This document shows, one piece after another, positions 24,867-34,909 of a stretch of 64,000 bases of DNA. Location of the stretch: the NCBI GenBank assembly GCA_003538625.1, contig DPRR01000001.1, positions 73,054-137,053 on the forward strand. Reading direction: 5' to 3'. Under the pieces are notes generated by a model that saw only the letters and a list, made by a program, of their open reading frames with translations, did no database searches and had not been told where the DNA came from. Made by a program: the position numbers and the translations under genes. The DNA comes from Ignavibacteriales bacterium. Lineage in GTDB: Bacteria > Bacteroidota > Ignavibacteria > Ignavibacteriales > Ignavibacteriaceae. The first letter of the stretch is position 1; the number at the start of each line of letters is the position of its first letter.

Positions 24867-25751
24867 TCAATCCTTTTTAATTCTTAAATCAATTCCCCAC
24901 AGCAATTTATTTCTTAAAGTTTCAAAATAAGTTGTTAGGGATGTGTGCACTAATTTTAACGGGCGATCACTTTTACATATTTTAATTTCTGTCGGCGGAG
25001 GAAAATCAAAAACTCTTTGTCCATCACAGCTAACCTGAATTTCTTTGTAAGGGGAATCAGCTTTAATGATAATTTCCTGTGAACTTGGTAAAACCAAAGG
25101 ACGGACTGTTAAGCTGTGTGGTGAAATTGGTGAAAGAGTAATCACATCTGTTTTAGGCGATACTATTGGTCCGCCCACTGAAATGGAATATCCTGTTGAG
25201 CCGGTTGGTGTTGCAATGATTAATCCATCTGCGGAAAATGTTGTAACATATTCACCATCCACCCAAATAGTAAGCTCAATCATTTTAGGCCACCCGCCTT
25301 TATCGATAACTATATCATTGATTGCATAAAGTTTGTTTTTTTCATAACCCAGAACCTCTCCACTTATAACCATTCTTTCTTCAACACTGAACTTATCCTC
25401 TTTAAGTTCTTTAATTATATTATCCATTTGATCTATGTTTGCTTCAACGAGAAAGCCGAGCTTTCCCATATTGACACCAAGAACAGGTTTATCATAAAAC
25501 TGTGCATTAAACGCTGTTGCCAGCATTGTTCCATCACCCCCGATTGAAATTATAAGATCCGCTTTTTCATAAACTTCTTTATCGTCAGTAACAAAATCAT
25601 CAAAGAGTTCTATTTTAACTTTATCTCTATCCTCTAAAAGTGATTTGGTAAGGATGTAATCAAGTCTGTTTTTCTTTAGCTTGGAAATGAAAGATGTGAC
25701 AACTTCAAAAACGTTTTCTTTTGTGATATTGGCGATTATTCCTATTAACAT
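24867..25751 (-). CDS. nadK: NAD kinase
   Basis: This enzyme phosphorylates NAD to NADP in the cytosol. The 294-residue protein has the family hallmarks GGDGTMLATAF, GVNMGKLGFLVE, the FSADGLIIATPTGSTGYS segment with the conserved GGPIVSP following, and SPHSLTVRPLVLP. Length and motif order are normal. It is the first core gene to the right of the accessory island and is transcribed alone or with upstream promoters inside the 25752-25880 gap, in which a purine-rich AAGGAG occurs. Confidence 0.95.
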   Translation of the reverse strand: MLIGIIANITKENVFEVVTSFISKLKKNRLDYILTKSLLEDRDKVKIELFDDFVTDDKEVYEKADLIISIGGDGTMLATAFNAQFYDKPVLGVNMGKLGFLVEANIDQMDNIIKELKEDKFSVEERMVISGEVLGYEKNKLYAINDIVIDKGGWPKMIELTIWVDGEYVTTFSADGLIIATPTGSTGYSISVGGPIVSPKTDVITLSPISPHSLTVRPLVLPSSQEIIIKADSPYKEIQVSCDGQRVFDFPPPTEIKICKSDRPLKLVHTSLTTYFETLRNKLLWGIDLRIKKD

Positions 25752-25880
25752 GATTTTCTCAAAGTTGTGTTTGAACAGATCTAAATTACAATATTTTAAG
25801 GAGAAATGTTGATTAGCGGGTAGGGCAAAACTATAAAATGCTCCGGTTTTAGGGAATCATAAAGCTGCAGATATTAAATA

Positions 25881-26990
25881 TTATTTATTCAATAATTTTG
25901 CATACACTATTTGGGTGTTAATTGCGGTTTTTTGAAATGAAAATTTTAAACGTTGAACAGCTCCCCTCTTAATCATTTCTGTTCTTAATTCATTATTAAA
26001 AATTACTGATTCAATTTTGTTCTTTATATCGTCCTGATTAGCAGGGTCAAAATAAATTGCCGCATCACCACCGACTTCCTGCAATGAACTTGTATTACTC
26101 ATTATTACAGGACAATCGCAATTCATTGCTTCTAAAGCCGGAATTCCAAAACCTTCATATAAAGTTGGGAAAATAAAAGCGAGTGCATTAGCATATAATG
26201 CCGCTAAAGATTTATCATCGGCAGATTTGTAAAGTATTTTGTTATTTAATTTTTTACGCTCAAATAATTTTATTTCATCCGTGTTAAAAATTCCACCACC
26301 TGCTGCAATTAAAAAAAGATCTGAATTATTTCTAAGCAAAGGTTCTATTGCAGATAAAAAATTATTAAAATTTTTATAAAAATTTCTATCCCCGACGTAC
26401 AGAATATATTTTTCAGGAATATCAATCGATTCCCCTGGCGTATTGCTCAGCTTTCTTATTGATGCAGCAAGATATACTACTTCAATTTTCTCCGCCGGAA
26501 TGTTGTAGATGTTAATCAGATCTGATTTTGTGCTTTCTGATATTGCAATAACCTGTTCCGATTTTGACAGCACGGATTTTTTGTGCTCCAATGTCTTATC
26601 GATGTAGTTAATTATCTCCGGAAATTTTTCATGAATGCAATCATAAACAGTAATTACAAACGGCTTATTATTTAGGTATTCTAAAAAATATGGATGATAA
26701 TATGTAGGATGAAAAATATCAAAATCACCTTCTTTTATAAGTGCCTTGCTTGCTATGCGATTGATACGATCCAATACTGTTCGTTTAAAATAAAAATTAG
26801 TATCAGGAAAAAATTGCTTTACACTAAAACTTTTATCCTGATTAATGTAGAAGTTGTTTGAATACTTTAGAGAAAGTTCAGCTTTAATATCAGGTAACTT
26901 GTTTAGTTCTTTTAATAATTGATAGTGATATCGCGATACTCCACCGTATTGCTGCTGCGTAAAACACTGATGATCGTAAAGTATTCGCAT
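25881..26990 (-). CDS. GT4-type glycosyltransferase
   Basis: This 369-residue glycosyltransferase has the GT-B fold. The N-terminal domain begins MRILYDHQCFTQQQYGGVSRYHYQL with the acceptor-side GGVSR motif, and the C-terminal donor domain has ILYVGDRNFYKNFNNFL, ALAFIFPTLYEGFGIPALEAMNCDCPVI with the E-x7-E pair, then NTSSLQEVGGDAAIYFDP. Retaining transfer of a nucleotide-sugar is expected. It is the 3' gene of a minus-strand set with a methyltransferase and flippase (27030, 27800), all in the polysaccharide cluster. Sugar and linkage are unknown. Confidence 0.9.
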   Translation of the reverse strand: MRILYDHQCFTQQQYGGVSRYHYQLLKELNKLPDIKAELSLKYSNNFYINQDKSFSVKQFFPDTNFYFKRTVLDRINRIASKALIKEGDFDIFHPTYYHPYFLEYLNNKPFVITVYDCIHEKFPEIINYIDKTLEHKKSVLSKSEQVIAISESTKSDLINIYNIPAEKIEVVYLAASIRKLSNTPGESIDIPEKYILYVGDRNFYKNFNNFLSAIEPLLRNNSDLFLIAAGGGIFNTDEIKLFERKKLNNKILYKSADDKSLAALYANALAFIFPTLYEGFGIPALEAMNCDCPVIMSNTSSLQEVGGDAAIYFDPANQDDIKNKIESVIFNNELRTEMIKRGAVQRLKFSFQKTAINTQIVYAKLLNK

Positions 26991-27029
26991 AATGTTAAAT
27001 TTTATTTCACTTTGCCCGATAATAAAAAT

Positions 27030-27803
27030 TTACTTAGGTATTCTTAAATTTAAGTGATCACTGAAGGTTTTGCTTTTCATCTTTTTCTTAACTAATTGGA
27101 ATGGACCATAATTTCTGATTTTCTTCAATAAGATTATCTTATTCTTATTTAGTTTTTTTCTGGTAAGCAATTGAATGCCATTAATATTATAATAATTCAG
27201 ATTAAACTTTTGGGCTAAGTAAAAAAAAGTTTCAGCAGAATAAAAAGTAATGTGCTGCCCGTGATCAAATCCATAATACCACCAGTTCATATCAGGCACA
27301 CTATCAGGCAATAATTCTGTTGAGAATGCGATAGAATCTGAAAGCGTTAATATTTTTTCTATTTCTGCATTTGGATTTTCAAGATGTTCAAAAACTTCAA
27401 ATGCTGTTAATAGTTCAAATCTTATATTTGATTCCAGGTTGTACTCAAACCCATTAGCTAATAAGTTTTGCGTATAAGGATCATTCCAATAGAAATCAAA
27501 ACCAATATCCCGCATTAATCTGGTAAACACTCCATAACCACCTGCATAATCAAGATATTTTGCATTTCTATCAAACTCAAAAAAAAGTAAAACAGAAATT
27601 ATTTGTGAAAAATATAAATTGCGGGCAAGCAATCCAGTATCGGAAAGATTTATAGTTCTCGCATAAGCTTCATCGAGCCAATAAGGTTTTTCAGTAAACA
27701 AAGCACAACATTTCCGGCACTTAATATAGCTTACACTAAATTTATTTAAAACCTTAGCATCAAAAACTTTTGTTGCCTCAGAGTTACATATTCGGCAATT
27801 CAT
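27030..27803 (-). CDS. SAM-dependent methyltransferase with N-terminal zinc-binding cysteines
   Basis: This 257-residue protein starts with C-x2-C...C-x2-C (MNCRICNSEA, YIKCRKCCALF), a small zinc ribbon seen in several sugar-related methyltransferases. It continues with a class I SAM fold, YLDYAGGYGVFTRLM as motif I and LLTAFEVFEHLENP as the post-I strand typical of Methyltransf_23-like proteins. The HGQHITFYSAETF segment is also common in that group. It overlaps the flippase stop by 4 bases and shares its transcript. Methylation or C-methyl branching of a surface sugar is likely from context. Confidence 0.85.
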   Translation of the reverse strand: MNCRICNSEATKVFDAKVLNKFSVSYIKCRKCCALFTEKPYWLDEAYARTINLSDTGLLARNLYFSQIISVLLFFEFDRNAKYLDYAGGYGVFTRLMRDIGFDFYWNDPYTQNLLANGFEYNLESNIRFELLTAFEVFEHLENPNAEIEKILTLSDSIAFSTELLPDSVPDMNWWYYGFDHGQHITFYSAETFFYLAQKFNLNYYNINGIQLLTRKKLNKNKIILLKKIRNYGPFQLVKKKMKSKTFSDHLNLRIPK

Positions 27804-29173
27804 TTATTCCAAATTCCAGTTGCTTTATTATTGATAATTTTATGATATTGAATTGGTGCCCATATAGAAGCAATTAACAGACAAATATTTGTTGCAACAA
27901 TTACACCCGTAATACCCATCTCCATATATTTAGCAAGAAATACTGATAATGGAATGTTCAGTACAGCCATAAAAATTGATGAGTATAGTTGAAGTCGAAC
28001 TTTTCCTACACCATTAAGAAAATATCCAAAAATATTATTCCAGTTTGCAATAATTACAAAAAGCCCTGTAAACAAGGATAGAAGAAATGGAACTTTAACT
28101 TCCGGTCCAATCCATATCTTATATGCAAAGTTAGAAAGTAAAACCATTACTATTGCAACTATGGAAAGTAAAAACCAAATAAAAATTAATTTTCTAATTG
28201 AATTTTTTATCCAATCAAATTCCTGTTTTACGTATGCTTCTGTAAATGCTGACCAGAAAGGTGCAAGAGCAACATTAAAAACTAATGGCACCATATAAAA
28301 ATATTTATAAGCAATGTTGTAAGTAACCACAGGTTCAGGACCAAACAACTGGGTTATTATCATATTATCGGTTGTAAACACAATTAAACTGGATATCTGA
28401 ATTATAAAAAACTGCATTCCAAGTTTTACCAGACCTGAGGAATATTTAAAATTCACAAATTTGAACGAGGGAGAAATCAATTTATACTGATTATTAAAAA
28501 AATAAATTGAGGCGAGTATAAAGACAATTACCGGCACAGCACTGGAAGTCAAAGCAAATAGCATTAAAGATTTTTCACCAGTAAAGGATAAAAACAGAAC
28601 CAAAACTAAAGTAAGGGTATTTACGATTAAACTTAATGCTCCGTTTAATGATGGTCTCTGATCTGCATTAATGATAGATGTGAGAAGCTTTAATAAAAAT
28701 TGAATTAGAAAAAGTATTATAACATACAGAGCAAGTGAGTTTAAAAGATTTATATACGACGCCGGTGCATTTAAAATATATGCCCAGTTAAGCAATCCAT
28801 GCACTAAAAAGTAAATTATAAATGCAGCAAATATTCCGATAGCAAAAACTGTATAACCTGTGCTCACATAAATTCTGGCTAACTTAAAATCCTTAACCGC
28901 ATAAGCTTCAGCAAGTTTATTACGTAATCCGTTACCAATGCCAAAATCCAGATTAATTAACCAGCTAAGCATAGAAGCTAGAGTTAACCAGATGCCGTAA
29001 TCCTTATTTCCAAGATAATCCAAAGTAACAGGTACTAAAGCCATTATAGAAAAGAAATTAAAAACGTGGAGCACAAAAAGAATTATTATATTCTTTTTAG
29101 CTAAATCGGACCTGGAAGAATCTTTAAATTTGAAGAGATCTTTTAGATAAATATTTACGATCGGAATTTTCAA
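27800..29173 (-). CDS. Polysaccharide flippase (Wzx/MATE-like)
   Basis: This 457-residue integral membrane protein has about 12 hydrophobic spans. The first is NIIILFVLHVFNFFSIMALVPV, and the conserved LGNKDYGIWLTLASMLSWLINLDFGIGNGLRNKLAEA segment is typical of O-antigen/polysaccharide exporters. It would move lipid-linked oligosaccharide units across the inner membrane. It overlaps the downstream methyltransferase by 4 bases (ATGA). Divergent from the GT2 gene at 29270, with about 100 bases of promoter-bearing sequence between. Confidence 0.88.
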   Translation of the reverse strand: MKIPIVNIYLKDLFKFKDSSRSDLAKKNIIILFVLHVFNFFSIMALVPVTLDYLGNKDYGIWLTLASMLSWLINLDFGIGNGLRNKLAEAYAVKDFKLARIYVSTGYTVFAIGIFAAFIIYFLVHGLLNWAYILNAPASYINLLNSLALYVIILFLIQFLLKLLTSIINADQRPSLNGALSLIVNTLTLVLVLFLSFTGEKSLMLFALTSSAVPVIVFILASIYFFNNQYKLISPSFKFVNFKYSSGLVKLGMQFFIIQISSLIVFTTDNMIITQLFGPEPVVTYNIAYKYFYMVPLVFNVALAPFWSAFTEAYVKQEFDWIKNSIRKLIFIWFLLSIVAIVMVLLSNFAYKIWIGPEVKVPFLLSLFTGLFVIIANWNNIFGYFLNGVGKVRLQLYSSIFMAVLNIPLSVFLAKYMEMGITGVIVATNICLLIASIWAPIQYHKIINNKATGIWNK

Positions 29174-29269
29174 TCAGATATGACCAATTTTTTAATAGTA
29201 AAAATCATATTTTAAGCCTGCTCTCAAATATAATTATTGTTGAAGATAAATCTTCTACAATCAAATAAA

Positions 29270-30139
29270 ATGAATTACATAATAGCTGTAAACACATATA
29301 ATCGTCCGGTAAAACTTGTTTTACGTTGCCTGGAAAGCTGTATTAGACAAGGAATAAAACCCATCAAAATTATTCTAATAGATCAGAACGAGAATGCATT
29401 AGAATTACCTGATGAGATATCTTCTGATCCATTGATAAAAGTGACAAGAGTAAATAAAAAATCAATTTCTGAAGCCAGAAACTCTATTACAATTCCTGCA
29501 GGAACCGACTGGATTTTCTTTTGCGATGATGATGGTTTTCCTGATGATAATTATTCTCTTGTGTTAAATGATATTTTGAATAAAAACCGGAATCTGGATT
29601 TACTGGGCGGAGTTTATCTTCGTGAGGATAATAAGGAGTATTATAATCAACGACAAAAAATAAAAGGCGGAATAAAAAGTTTTATCGACACAAAAAAAAT
29701 TATGGGTTCAAACCTTGTAGTTAGGGTAAGTATTTTTAATGAACTCGCAAGATTCAGTCCGGATTTTGGAGTTGGTGCATTTTGGGGCGCAGGTGAAGAA
29801 ACTGATTTGGTTTGGAAAGCGTACTTTAATAACAAAAAAATAGATTTTTTTCATGAATTGATTATTTATCATCCGCCAATGTTAAGCCGTTCTTTGCGTG
29901 ATGAAATTAAAAAATCTTATAATTATGGTGTGGGCAAAGCAGGACTTGTAGCTAAGTGGTTGTTTAAGAAAGGTAAATTGTTTGTGCTTTATGAATTAAT
30001 TGAAATGTTCGCGATTCCCGCAATAAATATTTTTATCGGAATATTTACTTTAAACATTAAAAAAATAATAATTAGTATCGCCGCAATTACAGGCAGAGTA
30101 TCGGGTTTGATTAAAGGACTGTTTTATAAATTCGTTTAA
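29270..30139 (+). CDS. GT2-family glycosyltransferase
   Basis: This 289-residue protein is of GT-A type. It has IIAVNTYNRPVKLVLRCLESCI at the start, the WIFFCDDDGFPDD metal-binding D-x-D segment, and GAFWGAGEETDLVWKAYF at the acceptor side. A hydrophobic C-terminus (FAIPAINIFIGIFTLNIKKIIISIAAI) suggests membrane association. The ATG at 29270 (MNYIIAVN) is chosen over TTG 29237 because it starts at the first strand. Its stop overlaps the convergent GT2 gene by 4 bases. A role in the cell-surface glycan is inferred. Confidence 0.88.
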   Translation: MNYIIAVNTYNRPVKLVLRCLESCIRQGIKPIKIILIDQNENALELPDEISSDPLIKVTRVNKKSISEARNSITIPAGTDWIFFCDDDGFPDDNYSLVLNDILNKNRNLDLLGGVYLREDNKEYYNQRQKIKGGIKSFIDTKKIMGSNLVVRVSIFNELARFSPDFGVGAFWGAGEETDLVWKAYFNNKKIDFFHELIIYHPPMLSRSLRDEIKKSYNYGVGKAGLVAKWLFKKGKLFVLYELIEMFAIPAINIFIGIFTLNIKKIIISIAAITGRVSGLIKGLFYKFV

Positions 30140-30903
30140 TTACTATGTTTCACCTGCTTAAGTTTTTTTAGTATTGATTTGCCACCGGAATTATCAAGTA
30201 ACTTTCTAATGATATAAAAACTATATCTGATTGAATATCCAACCATATTTTTAAAGTTAAAATATTTTTCAGATTTAAGAATTGTATAACATTCTTTAAT
30301 TGAATCAATTTCTCTGCTTACAGATATTCCTGCTCCATCCATTTTTACAACAGCTTCCTCATTAATGTAATGACCAATTAAATTTTTCTTCTCCATTCGT
30401 ACAACAAAATCAAAATCCATAGCATATTTAAGTTGTTTCTTAAAAAATCCAATTTCATTAAATATCTTTTTTCTCACAATCATTGTTTGATGATGATAAG
30501 GCATTCCCCTCCCAGCATTTTTCATTTGAGGTTTTATAAATAGTTCTGTCCCCAATTGATCACAAAAAATAATATTCGAATGTACGAATGCTACATTGGG
30601 ATTTTCATCAAGAAATGAATTGGCTTTCTGCAGATAACCCGGAGATAACAAAACATCACCAGAATTAAGAAACATTATATAATCACCTGAACTGATCTTT
30701 ATTCCTTTATTAAAGGCATCCGCTATACCTTCATCTTTTTCTGAGATGGATTTTCCAGAATAGTTTCTTAAAAATTCCAAAGTTTTATTGCATCGTCCGC
30801 CGTTAATTACAATCGATTCAACAATATCTGATTTTGGAATTGAATTAATTGTTTTAACTAATTCATCATAATTATTATATGTTATTGTAATGATAGATAT
30901 CAT
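30136..30903 (-). CDS. GT2-family glycosyltransferase (WcaA-like)
   Basis: This 255-residue protein starts MISIITITYNNYDELVKTINSIP, followed by ISSGDYIMFLNSGDVLLSPGYLQ with the family's SGD metal site (S-x-D rather than D-x-D), and later MPYHHQTMIVRKKIF, typical of the colanic acid WcaA/WcaE-like branch. It is transcribed opposite to both neighbours, so it probably has its own promoter in the 30904-31035 gap. Donor and acceptor unknown. Confidence 0.88.
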   Translation of the reverse strand: MISIITITYNNYDELVKTINSIPKSDIVESIVINGGRCNKTLEFLRNYSGKSISEKDEGIADAFNKGIKISSGDYIMFLNSGDVLLSPGYLQKANSFLDENPNVAFVHSNIIFCDQLGTELFIKPQMKNAGRGMPYHHQTMIVRKKIFNEIGFFKKQLKYAMDFDFVVRMEKKNLIGHYINEEAVVKMDGAGISVSREIDSIKECYTILKSEKYFNFKNMVGYSIRYSFYIIRKLLDNSGGKSILKKLKQVKHSN

Positions 30904-31035
30904 TGATAAAAATAATTGTTTTGTCGTTAAAATTTAATCACACAGTGTTTCAATTGAAAGTGAACCGAATGTGGTATTCTTAGCTATAAAATTTATATTT
31001 TTGTTTGAGAATTAATCAACAATAAAGAAGAGATT

Positions 31036-32160
31036 TTGAAAACTGCAATAGTACACGAATGGCTTGTTAATTATGCCGGCTCTGAAAAATGCGTGGAGTC
31101 ATTTATAAATATCTGGCCGGATGCAGATGTTTTTACTCTCGTTGATTTTTTAGATGATGATCTAAGAGGAGTCATTTTAAAAGGTAAAAAGACAAAAACA
31201 TCTTTTATTCAGCATCTGCCTTATGCAAAAAAACAGCATCGTAAATATTTACCTTTGTTTCCCCGTGCAATTGAATCTTTCAACCTGAAAAATTATGAAT
31301 TAATTATTTCAAGTTCGCATTCTGTCGCTAAAGGAGTGCGAACAAAAAAAAATCAACTTCATATTTGCTATTGCCATACGCCTATGCGATATGCCTGGGA
31401 TGAAGCAGAATATTATTTGAAAGAGGCAAAATTGGATTCCGGAATTAAAGGATGGGTTTCTCATCTTGTTTTAAAGTATTTGCGAAAATGGGATATCAAA
31501 TCTTCAAACAATGTTAATTACTTTATTGCAAACTCTCAGCATATTGCAAATAAAATAAAAAGAATTTATAATCGTGAATCAGATGTGATCTATCCACCTG
31601 TTGATGTTAATAAATTTTCTTTAACAACTGAGAAAGAAGATTTTTATTTAACGGCATCAAGATTGGTGCCCTACAAAAGAATGGATTTAATTGTTGATGC
31701 TTTTGCAAAAATGCTGGATAAAAAACTAGTAGTAATTGGCAGCGGACCGGAGAAAGAAAAAATTCTTGCCAAAGCTACCCCAAATATTGATGTAATTGGT
31801 TATCAGGATTTTGAAAGTTTACGTGATTACATGCAAAAAGCTAAAGCATTTGTATTTGCTGCTGAAGAGGATTTTGGAATTATTGTTGTTGAAGCCATGG
31901 CTTGCGGAACACCAGTTATAGCCGGTAATTATGGCGGTACAGCCGAGTCTGTAATCGATGGAGTAACCGGAATCTTATTTAAGAAGCAGGATGTAGAATC
32001 AATAGTTGAAGCTGTAAAAAAGTTTGATGTTATTTCGCATTCGATTAATTACCGGGAAATCAGATTGCATTCTGAAAAGTTCAGCAGAGAAATGTTTGAA
32101 GATAAAATTAAATCATATGTTGATGAAAAAATCGAACTTTTTGAGAAGAATAAAAAATAG
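31036..32160 (+). CDS. GT4-type glycosyltransferase
   Basis: This 374-residue GT-B enzyme begins at a TTG codon preceded by AAAGAAGAG, giving KTAIVHEWLVNYAGSEKCVESF, a start shared by many mannosyl- and rhamnosyl-transferases. The donor domain carries FYLTASRLVPYKRMDLIVDAF, AKAFVFAAEEDFGIIVVEAMACGTPVIAGNYGG with the E-x7-E pair, and GGTAESVIDGVTGILF. It lies nine bases before the polyprenyl sugar-phosphate transferase gene and is probably co-transcribed with it. Confidence 0.9.
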   Translation: MKTAIVHEWLVNYAGSEKCVESFINIWPDADVFTLVDFLDDDLRGVILKGKKTKTSFIQHLPYAKKQHRKYLPLFPRAIESFNLKNYELIISSSHSVAKGVRTKKNQLHICYCHTPMRYAWDEAEYYLKEAKLDSGIKGWVSHLVLKYLRKWDIKSSNNVNYFIANSQHIANKIKRIYNRESDVIYPPVDVNKFSLTTEKEDFYLTASRLVPYKRMDLIVDAFAKMLDKKLVVIGSGPEKEKILAKATPNIDVIGYQDFESLRDYMQKAKAFVFAAEEDFGIIVVEAMACGTPVIAGNYGGTAESVIDGVTGILFKKQDVESIVEAVKKFDVISHSINYREIRLHSEKFSREMFEDKIKSYVDEKIELFEKNKK

Positions 32161-32169
32161 ATAAATATA

Positions 32170-33567
32170 ATGATCGTTAACCAAAAATCTATTTACACTT
32201 CCAGACTGATTTCAGATTTAATATTAATTAATCTATCATTTATAGTTTCTGCCGTTCTTGCACAATCTTTAAACACACTTCTTGAACGTAATTACATGTT
32301 TATCCTGTTGCTTTTACTGAATATTATCTGGTTTATTAATGCAAACCTTACAGGGTTTTACAGTGATTTTTTTACCAGATCATTTTCATTTCAATTTTTT
32401 AGCATTTTAAAAAGTGTACTTATTCAAGTCGGTACAACTGTCCTGTTTATATTTTTATCAAAAGAAAATCTTTTTACCAGAAACTTTATCGTGTTCTACG
32501 GACTGTTTTTAACGATCACCATTAGTCTGCGCACAGCAGCGTTTAAATACGTAATGATCTCATTAAGGAGAAAAGGCAAGAACATTAGAAACCTCTTGAT
32601 TATTGGTGCAAGTGAGGTTGGACAAAATTTTAAAGAAACAATTATTAGCAATCCGGATTTTGGTTATCACTTTACAGGTTTTCTCGATGATATTATTAAA
32701 GAAGATGCAGTTGTTGGAACCGTTGACCAACTTGACAACAAACTAAAGCAATTAGAAATTGATGAAGTGGTAATTGCTTTAGGTTCTCAGCCGACTGAGT
32801 TACTTGATGAAATTATAAGAGTATGCAATATTAACGCAGTCAGGATTCATATCATCCCGGATTATTTCAGGTTTTTATCCAGTAGATTTCAAATAAGCAC
32901 TATCGGAAATTTCCCAATCATCACAGCAAGGCAAGAGCCTTTAGAAGAAGCAAACAGACGATTTCTTAAAAGATCTTTTGATATTTTATTTTCATCTCTT
33001 GTAATTATATTTGTTTTAAGCTGGCTTTATCCAATAATAGCTTTATTTATAAAAATAAACTCTAAGGGAAATATCTTGTTCATTCAAAAAAGAATTGGTG
33101 TAAAAAATGAAATGTTTAACTGCTATAAATTCAGAACTCTGACTGAAGAATCATCTAAGGAAAGTGAAGCCTTTAATCCTGTTTTAGCTGGTGATAAAAG
33201 GATTACAAGCATCGGTAAGTTTTTAAGAAAATCTAATATAGATGAATTGCCTCAATTCTTTAATGTTATAAAAGGTGATATGTCAGTTGTTGGTCCCCGC
33301 CCGCATGCAATACCATATCAGGATATGTATGGAAAGATATTTGAAGAAATAAAAATGCGGCATAATGTTCGACCGGGTATAACCGGTTGGGCGCAGGTAA
33401 ATGGATTACGCGGTGATGTTGAAAATTTGGAAGAGAATAAAAAAAGAACTTTGTTAAGAATGAAATATGATCTTTGGTACATTGAAAACTGGACAATGCG
33501 ACTTGATATCCAGATTATTTTGATGACTATCTGGCAAATGATAAGGGGCAATACAAAAGCTATTTAA
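32170..33567 (+). CDS. Polyprenyl-phosphate sugar-1-phosphate transferase (WcaJ/WbaP type)
   Basis: This enzyme starts polysaccharide repeat units by moving a sugar-1-phosphate onto undecaprenyl phosphate at the inner membrane. The 465-residue protein has four or five N-terminal spans (for example FILLLLLNIIWFINA), a central Rossmann-like CoA-binding part (NLLIIGASEVGQNF ... FLDDII), one more span (ILFSSLVIIFVLSWLYPIIALFIKI) and the catalytic domain: YKFRTL, LRKSNIDELPQFFNVIKGDMSVVGPRP and RPGITGWAQVNGLRG. This is the initiating enzyme for the surrounding glycan cluster. Confidence 0.93.
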   Translation: MIVNQKSIYTSRLISDLILINLSFIVSAVLAQSLNTLLERNYMFILLLLLNIIWFINANLTGFYSDFFTRSFSFQFFSILKSVLIQVGTTVLFIFLSKENLFTRNFIVFYGLFLTITISLRTAAFKYVMISLRRKGKNIRNLLIIGASEVGQNFKETIISNPDFGYHFTGFLDDIIKEDAVVGTVDQLDNKLKQLEIDEVVIALGSQPTELLDEIIRVCNINAVRIHIIPDYFRFLSSRFQISTIGNFPIITARQEPLEEANRRFLKRSFDILFSSLVIIFVLSWLYPIIALFIKINSKGNILFIQKRIGVKNEMFNCYKFRTLTEESSKESEAFNPVLAGDKRITSIGKFLRKSNIDELPQFFNVIKGDMSVVGPRPHAIPYQDMYGKIFEEIKMRHNVRPGITGWAQVNGLRGDVENLEENKKRTLLRMKYDLWYIENWTMRLDIQIILMTIWQMIRGNTKAI

Positions 33568-33575
33568 ATGTTTCT

Positions 33576-34361
33576 TCAGGGAAGTTTATATTCATATAAC
33601 TCTGCTTTTTTATCAGAAACCACATAGACTTTTTTGTTTGAATAATCAACAACTAATCCTTCTGGTTGATCAACATTAATCTTATATATATTAATCGGAT
33701 TGCTATTTAAATCTGTTTGAACAATCATTTTTGATTCATCACTAATTATCCAAAGCGTGGTATCTTTAACAGAAAAAAATATATCTGAATAATCACTTGC
33801 AAAATCTAATTCTATCCTAAAAATTTCATTAAAATCGGCATCGGTTTTTATTAACAGACCGGGATGTTTTTCATTGAGTAGATAAAAATTTTTATTGCTT
33901 GCATCATAACAGATCCCTTCCAATCCTTCATTTAATTTTCCTTTTAAATCAAAATTTTTCCGTTTGATTTCTTTACCAGAAGTATCAACTACCACAATCT
34001 CTCGCGTGCGTTCCAGGATTACAGCAAGTTTATCCGAATCAATTACAGTAATACCTTCCAAATCTTCACCATTTACAACAAATGATTTGATTATATTACC
34101 TTTCAGATCCAATTTGTACACTTTACTGTTACTATCGCTAACTGACCAGAAAGAATTACTTTGGTACGAAAATGCAAGTCCTGATGGTTCGGGAACATTT
34201 AAAGGCGACATTTTTTGTAGTAAAAGATTTTCCAGGATTGGTGTTTCTTTCCCGTTAGTATTACATTTGTAAAGAGTTAATATTACTAGAATGATAATAA
34301 TAGTAATTGCACAATTTTTGATTATAAGTTTCAAATCTGATTTAGACTTGCGCATTTTCAT
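33576..34361 (-). CDS. SdiA-regulated/YjiK-like beta-propeller protein
   Basis: This 261-residue protein has one N-terminal membrane anchor (CAITIIIILVILTLYKC). The rest resembles SdiA-regulated family proteins: LNVPEPSGLAFSYQSNSFWSVSDSNSKVYKLDLKG, GEDLEGITVIDSDKLAVILER, NEGLEGICYDASNKNFYLLNE and QPEGLVVDYSNKKVYVVSDKKAELYEY. Each block gives one propeller blade with the E/P-G-L/I signature. It is probably periplasmic and cell-envelope associated. It is convergent with the polysaccharide initiator and on the other strand from the following gene. Biochemical role unknown in the family. Confidence 0.8.
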   Translation of the reverse strand: MKMRKSKSDLKLIIKNCAITIIIILVILTLYKCNTNGKETPILENLLLQKMSPLNVPEPSGLAFSYQSNSFWSVSDSNSKVYKLDLKGNIIKSFVVNGEDLEGITVIDSDKLAVILERTREIVVVDTSGKEIKRKNFDLKGKLNEGLEGICYDASNKNFYLLNEKHPGLLIKTDADFNEIFRIELDFASDYSDIFFSVKDTTLWIISDESKMIVQTDLNSNPINIYKINVDQPEGLVVDYSNKKVYVVSDKKAELYEYKLP

Positions 34362-34442
34362 AAATATTTTTCAAAATGTTATTTTTAGAGGAGTTATAAT
34401 ATAATGTATGGAACTCAGTTTTTTGAAAGGAGAGATATCTAA

Positions 34443-34829
34443 ATGATGCTAAGTGAAGGATTTTTTCGATTATCAGCAATGGCAGGAGTACTAATCATAT
34501 TACTTGTCCTTTTGTTTGGTTATCTTTTTTTTGAACCTTTTTTGACTGAAGAAACCATCTCAATAAAGGTGATTAATAAAGCTAAGTTTGGACATGAGAT
34601 AGGTAAATACTTTGTTTTTACGGATGATGAGGTCTTTTATAATTCAAATAATTATTACCAGAGTAAGGAAAATGCGGCTGAATTGGATCAAAAAATCTAT
34701 CCCGGCGCAACGTATAAAGTAAAAGTTGTGGGTGTTTATCTCCCCTGGCTGCCTCGTTTTAGAAATATCACAAAAATTCTCGCAATTAATGGCGTACCCG
34801 AAGTAGAAAGACCGAGTTTATCAAATTAG
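34443..34829 (+). CDS. Small membrane-anchored protein (possibly DUF1523-like)
   Basis: This 128-residue protein has one N-terminal transmembrane helix (MAGVLIILLVLLFGYLFFEPF), followed by a periplasmic part with GKYFVFTDDEVFYNSNNYYQSKENA and YKVKVVGVYLPWLPRFRNITKILAI. The ending recalls DUF1523 proteins, which carry a similar V-x-V-V-G...R-N-I pattern, but this is recall only. An AAAGGAGAGATATCTAA ribosome site precedes the ATG. It stands alone, upstream of a ferredoxin gene. Confidence 0.7.
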   Translation: MMLSEGFFRLSAMAGVLIILLVLLFGYLFFEPFLTEETISIKVINKAKFGHEIGKYFVFTDDEVFYNSNNYYQSKENAAELDQKIYPGATYKVKVVGVYLPWLPRFRNITKILAINGVPEVERPSLSN

Positions 34830-34909
34830 TATTCAATTTATTCTAACATTTTTATTATTTTACAATTGTCAATTAAATTAATTAATCAAACAATATAAGG
34901 GGATCTTAT